From Burkholderiales bacterium (GTDB lineage Bacteria > Pseudomonadota > Gammaproteobacteria > Burkholderiales > WYBJ01), in the NCBI GenBank assembly GCA_020848435.1, contig JADLAC010000079.1, positions 16,527-80,526 on the forward strand: a DNA stretch of 64,000 nt. Direction: 5' to 3'. How positions within the stretch are numbered: position 1 is the stretch's first letter; every line of letters begins with the position of its first letter. The notes beneath the pieces are model-generated. The model was given only the letters and a program-made list of their open reading frames with translations, made no database searches and had not been told where the DNA came from. This document shows positions 1-7,455 of the stretch, one piece after another. Both the position numbers and the translations under genes were made by a program.

Positions 1-20
1 TCGCAGTTCATGGCGGGACG

Positions 21-219
21 CTAGTGCCCTGAGTCCGAGATTCGCTGCACAAAAGATGTCGAGAATCGACGCCATACTTTGGCGCGAATCCTCGCCAGGG
101 TGTCCAAGCCTCGCCTGCGGTTCGCTTCGCGTCTGACGTCGTTTTCGACACTCTTGCCGCTCAGGGTACAGTCGTAGCGTTGGTCGCTCAAGCAACGAAC
201 TTCAGACTCAGGGCACTAG
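21..219. repeat. MITE-like repeat with terminal inverted repeats (copy 1)
   Basis: The left end (21-35) reads CTAGTGCCCTGAGTC and the right end (205-219) is its exact reverse complement, giving 15-bp terminal inverted repeats around a non-coding core of about 170 bp. A second copy, about 92 % identical by eye over its visible 130 bases, begins at 63871. No transposase is present, so it would be a non-autonomous (MITE-like) element moved by an enzyme encoded elsewhere. CTAG at each tip may be part of the target site; this is inference. Bases 220-460 downstream hold no convincing gene. Confidence 0.7.
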
Positions 220-460
220 CCAATCGGGAGTCGCGCAGGCAATAGGCGCAAATACATAGTCGCTCGATCCGGTTGGAACGTTCAGTTTACGTGCGCGACG
301 CGGCCCGCCTCCAGACTCCGGGCGCCGGGCGGTGCAGCCGCGACGATAAGCGGCCCGGCGGCGCTCGATCCATGAATATGCTCGTCCTGGGACCTGGCCT
401 GCGCGAAATTCGCCACCGGCGCACACGCGAAACCGACTCCGACAGGCGCCTTGCACGCAA

Positions 461-490
461 TTGACGCCTCCGCGCCATTGTCCGGATAAT
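461..490 (+). promoter_or_regulatory. Sigma70-like promoter of the tRNA gene
   Basis: TTGACG at 461-466 and GATAAT at 485-490 are separated by 18 bases, a good match to the sigma70 consensus. The predicted start near 497 leaves a leader of about 57 bases before the mature tRNA at 554, as is usual for a processed tRNA precursor. Confidence 0.6.
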
Positions 491-553
491 ACCTGCCCCG
501 GCAAAAGCCGCTTCGCTGGCGTGTCGAATGCAGCCGCTGCCGGGCAGCATAGC

Positions 554-630
554 GGTGATGTAGCTCAACCGGTTAGAGCGCCACACTCATAATGTGGAGG
601 TTGAGGGTTCGAGTCCCTCCATCACTACCA
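554..630 (+). tRNA. tRNA-Met (CAU), probably elongator
   Basis: A 77-nt cloverleaf. The acceptor stem GGTGATG pairs with CATCACT before a discriminator A and encoded CCA. The anticodon stem CCACA/TGTGG encloses loop CTCATAA, giving anticodon CAU at 588-590. The T arm contains the invariant GGTTCGAGTCC. The 5' base pairs with the 3' strand (a G-U pair), unlike initiator tRNA, which has an unpaired first base, so elongator Met is favoured. A CAU anticodon can also belong to tRNA-Ile2, whose C34 is converted to lysidine by TilS, and sequence alone does not fully exclude it. Confidence 0.9.
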
Positions 631-668
631 CCGATCCTGGTCCGGCTCCAAGCAGGGTTCTGTATCGT

Positions 669-1010
669 ATGCGATCAAGTTCGATTCCGGGCGCCATCGC
701 AGCCGCATTGCTGCTAATCACGACGGCGCTCCCGCCGGTGGCGGCATGGGCGCAGTTGCGCTCGCTGCCCACGAACGCCAAGCGCGCGACGCTCGGCGGC
801 TATCAGAATCCCTTCGTGCTGCTGGGCGGCGAGCAACGCCGGCTGGCGCCCGGCGCCCTGATCTACGACACGCACAACCGCACCATCCTCCCCGGCTACC
901 TACCCGCATCCGCCGATGTGGTCTACACCCTCGACGGCAGCGGCGCGGTGCTGCGCATCTACCTGCTGACCGCGCAAGAACAGCAGCGCCTGGACCAGGC
1001 GAAGCGCTAG
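669..1010 (+). CDS. Small secreted protein of unknown function
   Basis: A 113-residue protein not assigned to a family. The start is the first in-frame ATG outside the tRNA. The first 27 or so residues form a Sec signal peptide with a hydrophobic core rich in Ala, Leu and Ile and a likely cleavage after VAAWA. The mature part is about 85 residues, has no cysteine and no membrane segment, and contains GGEQRRLAPGALIYD and a VVYTLDGSGAV segment that suggests a small beta-rich periplasmic domain. It sits between the tRNA and miaB on the same strand, 41 bp from miaB. Its codon composition matches its neighbours. Function unknown. Confidence 0.7.
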   Translation: MRSSSIPGAIAAALLLITTALPPVAAWAQLRSLPTNAKRATLGGYQNPFVLLGGEQRRLAPGALIYDTHNRTILPGYLPASADVVYTLDGSGAVLRIYLLTAQEQQRLDQAKR

Positions 1011-1051
1011 GGCGCCTTCGGCCCGCACGCTCGTCGCCTCGATGTGACGCC

Positions 1052-2437
1052 ATGACAGCCAAGGTATACATCCGCACCTTCGGCTGCCAGATGAACGAAT
1101 ACGATTCGGCCAAGATGGCCGACGTGTTGCGCGCCGCGCGCGGCATGGAAACGACCGAAGATCCGGGCCAAGCCGATCTCATCGTCTTCAATACCTGCTC
1201 GGTGCGGGAGAAAGCGCAAGAAAAGGTGTTTCACGACCTGGGCCGGGTGAAGCACTTCAAGCGTGCGCGCCCCGGCGTTCTCATCGGCGTGGGCGGCTGC
1301 GTCGCCAGCCAGGAGGGCGCGCAAATCATCGCCCGCGCGCCGTATGTCGACGTGGTCTTCGGCCCGCAGACCTTGCACCGCCTGCCCGACCTGATCGATG
1401 CGCGCATGCGCACGGGCACACCGCAGGTCGACGTATCGTTTCCCGAGATCGAGAAGTTCGACCGGCTGCCGCCGGCCAAGGTCGAAGGCGCGCGCGCCTA
1501 CGTCTCGATCATGGAAGGGTGCAGCAAGTATTGCTCGTTCTGCGTGGTGCCCTATACCCGCGGCGAAGAGGTGTCCCGGCCGCTCGAAGACATTCTCACC
1601 GAGGCGGCCGTGCTCGCCGAACAAGGGGTCAAGGAGATCACCTTGCTTGGTCAAAACGTCAACGCATGGCGGGGCGCCTTGCCCGGCGGCGAGCGCGGCG
1701 ATTTCGCCCTGTTGCTCGATTACGTCGCCGAGATTCCGGGCATCGAGCGGCTGCGCTACACCACTTCGCATCCCAAGGAATTCACGCAGCGCCTGATCGA
1801 TGCCTACGCGAGCCTGCCGCAGCTCGTGAGCCACGTGCACCTGCCGGTACAGTGCGGCTCGGACCGGATATTGGCCGCCATGAAGCGCGGCTACACCGTG
1901 TTGGAGTACAAGTCGATCGTGCGCCGGCTGCGCCGGGCGCGGCCGGATATCTCCCTGTCCTCGGATTTCATCGTCGGTTTTCCCGGCGAGACGGACGCGG
2001 ATTTCGACGCGACTTTGCGGCTCGCCGAAGAGCTCGAGTTCGATGCGAGCTTCAGCTTCGTATTCAGCGCGCGCCCGGGCACCCCGGCGGCGAACATCGA
2101 GGACGATACGCCCGCCCGAGTGAAGCTCGAGCGCCTGCAACGATTGCAGACGCTGATCGACGCCCAGGCGCAACGCATCAGCCGCGCCATGGTGGGCAGC
2201 CGCCAGCGCATCCTTGTCGACGCCCACGCGCGCAAGGATCCGCGCGAGCTGAGCGGGCGCACCGACAACAACCGCGTGGTCAATTTCTCCGGGCCCGAAT
2301 CGCTGCTCGGCCGCTTTGTCGAGGTGGCGATCAGCGCGGCGTTGCCGCATTCGCTGCGAGGCCGCTGGCAGGATCGCGTAGCGGCCGAAACGGGCACGAT
2401 GCATGCGGCCGATGCCTCGGGCATGCGCGCTTGCTGA
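1052..2437 (+). CDS. miaB: tRNA-2-methylthio-N6-dimethylallyladenosine synthase MiaB
   Basis: Radical-SAM methylthiotransferase that converts i6A37 to ms2i6A37 in tRNAs reading UNN codons. The 461-residue protein has the family layout. An N-terminal UPF0004 domain carries the three ligands of the auxiliary 4Fe-4S cluster (Cys12 in FGCQMNEYDS, Cys49 in NTCSVREKA, Cys83 in GGCVASQ). The radical-SAM core carries CxxxCxxC at Cys157, Cys161 and Cys164, and a C-terminal TRAM domain lies around residues 380-445. Length is normal. ATG at 1052 begins MTAKVYIRTFGC, the usual MiaB N-terminus; longer in-frame extensions lack family similarity. It heads the conserved miaB-phoH-ybeY-corC-lnt order of betaproteobacteria. 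Confidence 0.97.
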   Translation: MTAKVYIRTFGCQMNEYDSAKMADVLRAARGMETTEDPGQADLIVFNTCSVREKAQEKVFHDLGRVKHFKRARPGVLIGVGGCVASQEGAQIIARAPYVDVVFGPQTLHRLPDLIDARMRTGTPQVDVSFPEIEKFDRLPPAKVEGARAYVSIMEGCSKYCSFCVVPYTRGEEVSRPLEDILTEAAVLAEQGVKEITLLGQNVNAWRGALPGGERGDFALLLDYVAEIPGIERLRYTTSHPKEFTQRLIDAYASLPQLVSHVHLPVQCGSDRILAAMKRGYTVLEYKSIVRRLRRARPDISLSSDFIVGFPGETDADFDATLRLAEELEFDASFSFVFSARPGTPAANIEDDTPARVKLERLQRLQTLIDAQAQRISRAMVGSRQRILVDAHARKDPRELSGRTDNNRVVNFSGPESLLGRFVEVAISAALPHSLRGRWQDRVAAETGTMHAADASGMRAC

Positions 2438-2491
2438 GCACCGCGAAATCGCTGAAAATCCCTTCATCCTCGTGTTGCGCCTCGTTCATCG

Positions 2492-3445
2492 TTGAGATCG
2501 AAGTCGGTCGACATCAGCTTCACCCCGGTCGATAACCAGCGCCTGGCCAACCTCTGCGGCGTTCTGGACGAAAACCTGCGATCGATAGAGTCCGCCCTGG
2601 AGATTTCGATTTCTCGCCGCGGCGAGAATTTTCGCCTGTCCGGCATGCCCGAACGCACCGCGCAAGGCGTGCAGGCGCTCGAACGCCTGTATGCACAAGC
2701 GGGGCAGCACGTCAGTCCGGACGACATTCAGCTTGGGCTGGTGGAGGTGCGCCAACAGCTCCCGCCGGCCGATGCGAGCGAGGGCGCGACGCTGCTCACG
2801 CGCAAAGGCGACTTGCGCGGGCGCACGCCTCGCCAGGTGCAATACCTGCAGCAGATCCAGAGCCACGACATCACTTTCAGCATCGGCCCCGCGGGTACCG
2901 GGAAGACCTATCTCGCGGTGGCGTGTGCCGTCGATGCGCTGGAGCGCGATCGGGTCAAGCGCATCGTCCTGGTGCGCCCGGCGGTCGAAGCCGGTGAACG
3001 GCTCGGATTCCTGCCGGGCGACATGGCGCAGAAGGTCGATCCGTACCTGCGCCCGCTGTACGACGCGCTTTACGACTTGATGGGGTTCGACAAGGTCGCG
3101 CGGCTGTTCGAGCGCGGTACCATCGAAATCGCGCCTCTCGCCTTCATGCGCGGCCGCACGTTGAACCACTCGTTCATCATCCTGGACGAAGCGCAGAACA
3201 CGACTGCGGAACAGATGAAGATGTTCCTCACGCGCATGGGCTTCGGTACCAAGGCCGTCATCACCGGCGACGTCACCCAGGTCGACCTCGCACGCGGCCA
3301 GAAGAGCGGGCTGGTCGAGGCCCGCGAGGTGCTCGCCGATGTCAGCGGCATCGCCTTCACCCTGTTCGAAAGCGTCGACGTGGTGCGCCATCCCCTGGTG
3401 CAGCGCATCGTCAACGCCTACGAGTCGCACCGCGCGCGCGACTAG
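2492..3445 (+). CDS. ybeZ: PhoH-like ATPase (YbeZ)
   Basis: A 317-residue P-loop ATPase of the PhoH family, in which the YbeZ branch works with the RNase YbeY in rRNA maturation and RNA quality control. Walker A is GPAGTGKTY at residues 132-140, and Walker B is FIILDEAQN at about 228-236. An N-terminal KH-like RNA-binding region lies before residue 100. The first in-frame start is TTG at 2492, 54 bp after miaB. No ATG occurs upstream in frame before a stop. Adjacency to ybeY and corC is the canonical arrangement and supports the YbeZ assignment over stand-alone PhoH. The start codon is the least certain part. Confidence 0.93.
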   Translation: MRSKSVDISFTPVDNQRLANLCGVLDENLRSIESALEISISRRGENFRLSGMPERTAQGVQALERLYAQAGQHVSPDDIQLGLVEVRQQLPPADASEGATLLTRKGDLRGRTPRQVQYLQQIQSHDITFSIGPAGTGKTYLAVACAVDALERDRVKRIVLVRPAVEAGERLGFLPGDMAQKVDPYLRPLYDALYDLMGFDKVARLFERGTIEIAPLAFMRGRTLNHSFIILDEAQNTTAEQMKMFLTRMGFGTKAVITGDVTQVDLARGQKSGLVEAREVLADVSGIAFTLFESVDVVRHPLVQRIVNAYESHRARD

Positions 3446-3580
3446 AGCGAAAGCGCGCGCGGAATCGAGTGGCCGGCTTCACGAGCTCCGATGCAGATTG
3501 GCCCATTCGCTGCCGGGCGCAAAGCGCGCTCGCTCCGGGTCCGCAAGGCGAGCGCGCGAGCCAGTGCCGCCTCGTGATCC

Positions 3581-4030
3581 ATGCCGGTTAAGCTCGTGCT
3601 CACCTTGCAAGTGGCCAGCGATGCAAACGGCATCCCGTCGCGGCGCAAGCTGCGCGCGTGGGCGCTGGCGGCGCTCAACCGCAGCGCTCGCGTCACCGTA
3701 CGTATCACTGGTGCGCGCGAGGCCCGGATGCTCAACCGCCGCTATCGCGGGCGCGACTACGCGACCAACGTGCTCACCTTCGTTTATGATGACGCTACGC
3801 CTCTTGGCGGCGACATCGCGTTGTGCGCACCCGTGGTCGCGCGCGAAGCTCGCGAACAAGCCAAGACGCTCGATGCCCACTATGCCCATCTACTGGTACA
3901 TGGGATGCTGCATCTGCAAGGCTACGATCACGCCGCGCCGCGGGCGGCTGCCGCGATGGAAGCGCGAGAGATAGCGATCCTCGCGCGCTTGGGCTACGCC
4001 GACCCCTATCGCAGCGTTCGGCCCGGCTGA
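3581..4030 (+). CDS. ybeY: Endoribonuclease YbeY (16S rRNA 3'-end maturation)
   Basis: Single-strand-specific zinc endoribonuclease needed for 16S rRNA 3' processing and 70S ribosome quality control. The 149-residue protein contains the signature HGMLHLQGYDH at residues 107-117, with metal ligands His107, His111 and His117. Upstream, NRRYRGRDYATNVLTF is the conserved family block. Length is typical (about 150). ATG at 3581 begins MPVKLVLTLQ. A 135-bp gap separates it from ybeZ and only 14 bp separate it from corC, so these probably form one transcript. Confidence 0.95.
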   Translation: MPVKLVLTLQVASDANGIPSRRKLRAWALAALNRSARVTVRITGAREARMLNRRYRGRDYATNVLTFVYDDATPLGGDIALCAPVVAREAREQAKTLDAHYAHLLVHGMLHLQGYDHAAPRAAAAMEAREIAILARLGYADPYRSVRPG

Positions 4031-4044
4031 CACGGCGCTCCTCG

Positions 4045-4893
4045 ATGGCTTATCCGAAACATACTTTCCTCGATCGCCTGGGCGCCCTGCTGATGCGCGA
4101 GCCCGGCGACCGCGAGCAGCTCGTCTCGCTGCTGCACTCTTCGTTTCAGCGCAATCTGCTCGATGCCGATGCGCTGTCGATGATCGAAGGCGTGCTTCAG
4201 GTCTCCGAGCTCCAGGCGCGCGACATCATGGTGCCGCGCGCGCAAATGGACGTGATCGACGTGAAGGAGCCGCCCGATCGCTTCATCCCCCTGGTGATCC
4301 AAACCGGTCACTCGCGTTTTCCGGTGATCGGCGAGAACAAGGACGATGTCATCGGCATCCTGCTCGCCAAGGACCTGCTGCGCTACTACGCCGGAGAAGA
4401 GGAATTCAACGTCCGCGACATGTTGCGCCCGGCCGTGTTCGTACCGGAATCGAAGCGACTCAACGTGCTGCTGAAGGAGTTTCGCGCCAACCGCAACCAC
4501 ATGGCGATCGTGGTCGACGAGTACGGCGGGGTCGCGGGCCTGCTCACCATCGAGGATGTGCTGGAGCAGATCGTCGGCGAGATCGAAGACGAGCACGACT
4601 ACGACGAGGCCGACGACAACATCGTGCAGGACAAGCCGGGCCAGTACCGGGTGAAGGCGCTCACCGAGATCGACGACTTCAACGCCGCGTTCGGCACCGC
4701 GTTCAGCGACGAGGACTTCGACACGGTGGGTGGATTGGTGATCAACCGTTTCGGCCGGCTGCCCAAGCGCGGCGAGCAGATTCGGATCGACGACCTGCTC
4801 ATGCGGGTGCTGCGCGCCGACAGCCGCAGGCTGCACTTGATCGAGGTCGAACGCGCCCCCGAAAGCGCCGGCGCCGTGCACGCGCGACGTTGA
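4045..4893 (+). CDS. corC: CBS-domain protein CorC/YbeX
   Basis: A 282-residue soluble protein with two CBS motifs (roughly residues 60-180) followed by a C-terminal transporter-associated domain (CorC_HlyC, about 190-275). YbeX/CorC proteins have been linked to Mg2+/Co2+ efflux and, through their conserved link to ybeY/ybeZ, to ribosome metabolism; the exact activity is not visible in the sequence. Conserved blocks seen are QARDIMVPRAQMDVI, HSRFPVIGENKDDVIGIL and AIVVDEYGGVAGLLTIEDV. ATG at 4045 lies 14 bp after ybeY and gives the usual N-terminus ending in LL-REPGDREQL. Longer open frame upstream overlaps ybeY and is rejected. Confidence 0.94.
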   Translation: MAYPKHTFLDRLGALLMREPGDREQLVSLLHSSFQRNLLDADALSMIEGVLQVSELQARDIMVPRAQMDVIDVKEPPDRFIPLVIQTGHSRFPVIGENKDDVIGILLAKDLLRYYAGEEEFNVRDMLRPAVFVPESKRLNVLLKEFRANRNHMAIVVDEYGGVAGLLTIEDVLEQIVGEIEDEHDYDEADDNIVQDKPGQYRVKALTEIDDFNAAFGTAFSDEDFDTVGGLVINRFGRLPKRGEQIRIDDLLMRVLRADSRRLHLIEVERAPESAGAVHARR

Positions 4894-4990
4894 AACCGAC
4901 CGCGCAGGCAAGCGTGCCCGTGCCGGCCGGGCGCGGCGCCTTACGCGCGGCTCGCGGGGGACGCGCCGGCAGTCTGATCCGGGCCGCAGC

Positions 4991-6490
4991 ATGAAACAGC
5001 TCGCGCTGGCCTTTGTTCTCGGCGCCGTCAGCGTCGGCGGATTCGCGCCCTTCTACCTCTTTCCTCTGCCCATCGTCACGCTGGCCTTGCTGCTGCTGCT
5101 GCTGGAGCGGCGCCTCGGCGCGGCCCGTGGCTTCAAGCTCGGCTTCGCCTTCGGTTTCGGTTTCTTTCTCGCCGGCGTGTCGTGGGTGTACGTGAGCTTG
5201 CACGATTTCGGCGCCATGCCCGCGCCGGTCGCCGTCGCGGTGACCGTGCTGTTCTGCGCCTACCTGGCGCTGTTTCCGGCCTGCGCCGCGGGCCTCGCCG
5301 GCGCCATCGCGTGCGCACCCCTGCGCCGGCTGCTCGCCTTTCCGGCGGCATGGATCCTTACCGAGTGGCTGCGCGGCTGGCTGCTCAGCGGCTTTCCCTG
5401 GCTGGCGCTCGGCTATTCGCAGGTCCCCGACTCGCCGCTCGCGGGCATCGCGCCCGTGCTCGGGGTGTATGGCGTGGGGCTCGCGAGCGCCGCCACTGCG
5501 GGATGGGCGCTGCACGCTTGGCGCAGCCGTTCGCATCCAACACGGTGGCCCGCTGCCGCTGCCGTGCTCGTGCTCTGGGCGGGCGCGGCCGGACTGAAGT
5601 CGATCGAGTGGACCACAGCGCTCGGCGAGCCATTGAGCGTAAGCCTGCTCCAAGGCAACATCGCGCAGGAAATGAAGTGGCGGCCCGAGCAGCTCGTGCA
5701 AACCTTGGCGCGCTACGAGGCGATGATCCGCGCCAGCAGCGCGCGGCTCATCATCCTGCCCGAAACGGCGCTGCCGCTTTTCCTGCACCAGGTCCCGCGC
5801 GAATTCTTCGACGATGTGGCGCGGCACGCGCGCGCGAATGGAGCGGACGTTCTGCTCGGGCTGCCCGAGCGCGGCGAAGGCCAAGCCTACTTCAACAGCG
5901 TCGTGAGCATCGGCGCATCCGTGCCGCAAGCGTATCGCAAGTCCCACCTGGTGCCGTTCGGCGAGTTCATTCCGCTGCGCCCGCTGCTGGCGCCGATCGT
6001 CGAATTGGCAGCGATCCCGCTGACCGACTTTTCCCGCGGCAGTATCGATCAACGCCCGCTCGCCGTTGCGGGCCAGCGCGTTGCCGTCAACATCTGCTAC
6101 GAAGATGCCTTCGGCGAAGAGATCATCCGCCAGCTCCCCGAGGCGACGCTGCTGGTGAACGTGAGCAACGTGGCCTGGTTCGGCGACTCGATCGCACCCA
6201 TGCAGCACTTGCAGATCGCGCAAATGCGCGCCGTGGAAAGCGGGCGGCCGATGCTGCGCGCGACCAACACCGGCATGACCGCGGCGATCGATGTGCGCGG
6301 GCGCGTGCTGCGCTCGGCGGCAACGTTCACGACCGAGAGCGTGCAGGTGGCGGTGCGCGGCTACACCGGCGCGACGCCGTATGTGCGCTTCGGTAATGCG
6401 CCCGCGGTCGCGACGGCGGCACTTCTGCTGCTCGCGGCGTTCGGCTTTGGCGTTCGGGCGAACGCACGATCCGCTGCCGCTCGCCCCTGA
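4991..6490 (+). CDS. lnt: Apolipoprotein N-acyltransferase Lnt
   Basis: Inner-membrane enzyme adding the third acyl chain to the N-terminal cysteine of diacylglyceryl-apolipoproteins, the last step of lipoprotein maturation. The 499-residue protein has several N-terminal membrane helices (residues 5-200), a periplasmic nitrilase-fold domain (about 215-465) and a final helix near 470-490. The nitrilase catalytic triad is visible: Glu258 in ILPETALP, Lys317 in YRKSHLVPFGEF and Cys369 in NICYEDAFGEE. Length is typical. Substrates encoded in this window would include the lipoproteins at 10946, 32727 and possibly 61697. Gene order corC-lnt-glyQ is conserved in betaproteobacteria. Confidence 0.96.
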   Translation: MKQLALAFVLGAVSVGGFAPFYLFPLPIVTLALLLLLLERRLGAARGFKLGFAFGFGFFLAGVSWVYVSLHDFGAMPAPVAVAVTVLFCAYLALFPACAAGLAGAIACAPLRRLLAFPAAWILTEWLRGWLLSGFPWLALGYSQVPDSPLAGIAPVLGVYGVGLASAATAGWALHAWRSRSHPTRWPAAAAVLVLWAGAAGLKSIEWTTALGEPLSVSLLQGNIAQEMKWRPEQLVQTLARYEAMIRASSARLIILPETALPLFLHQVPREFFDDVARHARANGADVLLGLPERGEGQAYFNSVVSIGASVPQAYRKSHLVPFGEFIPLRPLLAPIVELAAIPLTDFSRGSIDQRPLAVAGQRVAVNICYEDAFGEEIIRQLPEATLLVNVSNVAWFGDSIAPMQHLQIAQMRAVESGRPMLRATNTGMTAAIDVRGRVLRSAATFTTESVQVAVRGYTGATPYVRFGNAPAVATAALLLLAAFGFGVRANARSAAARP

Positions 6491-6573
6491 TGTCGCGGCG
6501 CCGACTGCTCCGGGCATGAGGAACCCGGTAGAATCCGTGGCTTCCTCCGCCCGCACACCGGCACGAAATCGTC

Positions 6574-7455
6574 ATGCTGAGCTTCCAGCAAATCATCCTG
6601 GCGCTCGAACACTATTGGGATGAGCAGGGCTGCGCGCTGCTGCAACCCTACGACATGGAAGTCGGCGCCGGCACCTTCCATACCGCCACCTTTCTGCGCG
6701 CCATCGGCCCCGAGCCCTGGAATGCGGCCTACGTGCAGCCCTCGCGCCGTCCCAAGGACGGCCGCTACGGCGAGAATCCGAACCGCCTGCAGCACTACTA
6801 CCAGTACCAGGTCATCATGAAGCCCTCGCCGCCGGCCTTTCAGGATCTGTACTTGGGCTCGCTGGCGGCCCTGGGCATCGATCTGGCTCGCAATGACATC
6901 CGCTTCGTCGAAGACGATTGGGAATCTCCGACCCTGGGCGCGTGGGGCTTGGGCTGGGAGGTGTGGCTCAACGGCATGGAGGTCACGCAGTTCACGTACT
7001 TTCAGGAGGTGGGCGGGCTCGATTGCCGGCCGGTATCGGGCGAGATCACGTATGGCCTCGAACGCCTCGCCATGTATCTCCAGGGCAAGGACAGCCTGTT
7101 CGACCTGGTATGGACGCCGGGCGTGAGCTACGCCGACGTATACCATCAGAACGAAGTCGAGCAATCGCGCTACAACTTCGAGCTCGCCGATGCGCCCTGG
7201 CTGTTCGGCCAATTCCGCGACTACGAGCAACAGGCGGCTCGCATGCTCGAGCACGGCCTGCCCCTGCCCGCCTACGAGCTGGTGATGAAGTGCTCGCACA
7301 CCTTCAACCTGCTCGATGCGCGCGGCGCCATTTCCGTCACCGAGCGCGCCGCGTATATCGGCCGGGTGCGCGCCTTGGCGCGCGGGGTGGCCAAGAGCTA
7401 CTACGAGTCGCGCGAGCGGCTCGGTTTTCCCCTGCTCGCCGGCGCCTCCCAATGA
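6574..7455 (+). CDS. glyQ: Glycyl-tRNA synthetase alpha subunit
   Basis: Catalytic class-II subunit of the bacterial heterotetrameric (alpha2-beta2) glycyl-tRNA synthetase. The 293-residue protein begins MLSFQQIILALEHYW, contains QPYDMEVGAGTFHTATFLR and QPSRRPKDGRYGENPNRLQ, and has the usual GlyQ length. It aminoacylates tRNA-Gly in the cytoplasm together with GlyS. The stop overlaps the glyS start in an ATGA arrangement (7452-7455), so the two subunits are translationally coupled. An intergenic gap of 83 bp separates it from lnt. Confidence 0.98.
   Translation: MLSFQQIILALEHYWDEQGCALLQPYDMEVGAGTFHTATFLRAIGPEPWNAAYVQPSRRPKDGRYGENPNRLQHYYQYQVIMKPSPPAFQDLYLGSLAALGIDLARNDIRFVEDDWESPTLGAWGLGWEVWLNGMEVTQFTYFQEVGGLDCRPVSGEITYGLERLAMYLQGKDSLFDLVWTPGVSYADVYHQNEVEQSRYNFELADAPWLFGQFRDYEQQAARMLEHGLPLPAYELVMKCSHTFNLLDARGAISVTERAAYIGRVRALARGVAKSYYESRERLGFPLLAGASQ

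Noticed and set aside
554..630. Reading the tRNA as tRNA-Ile2 (CAU) or initiator Met
   Set aside because: The paired first base excludes the initiator; Ile2 is possible but less likely than elongator Met from the arm sequences.
4799..6556. Minus-strand frame opposite lnt (585 codons)
   Set aside because: Antisense shadow; lnt has a complete catalytic triad on the plus strand.
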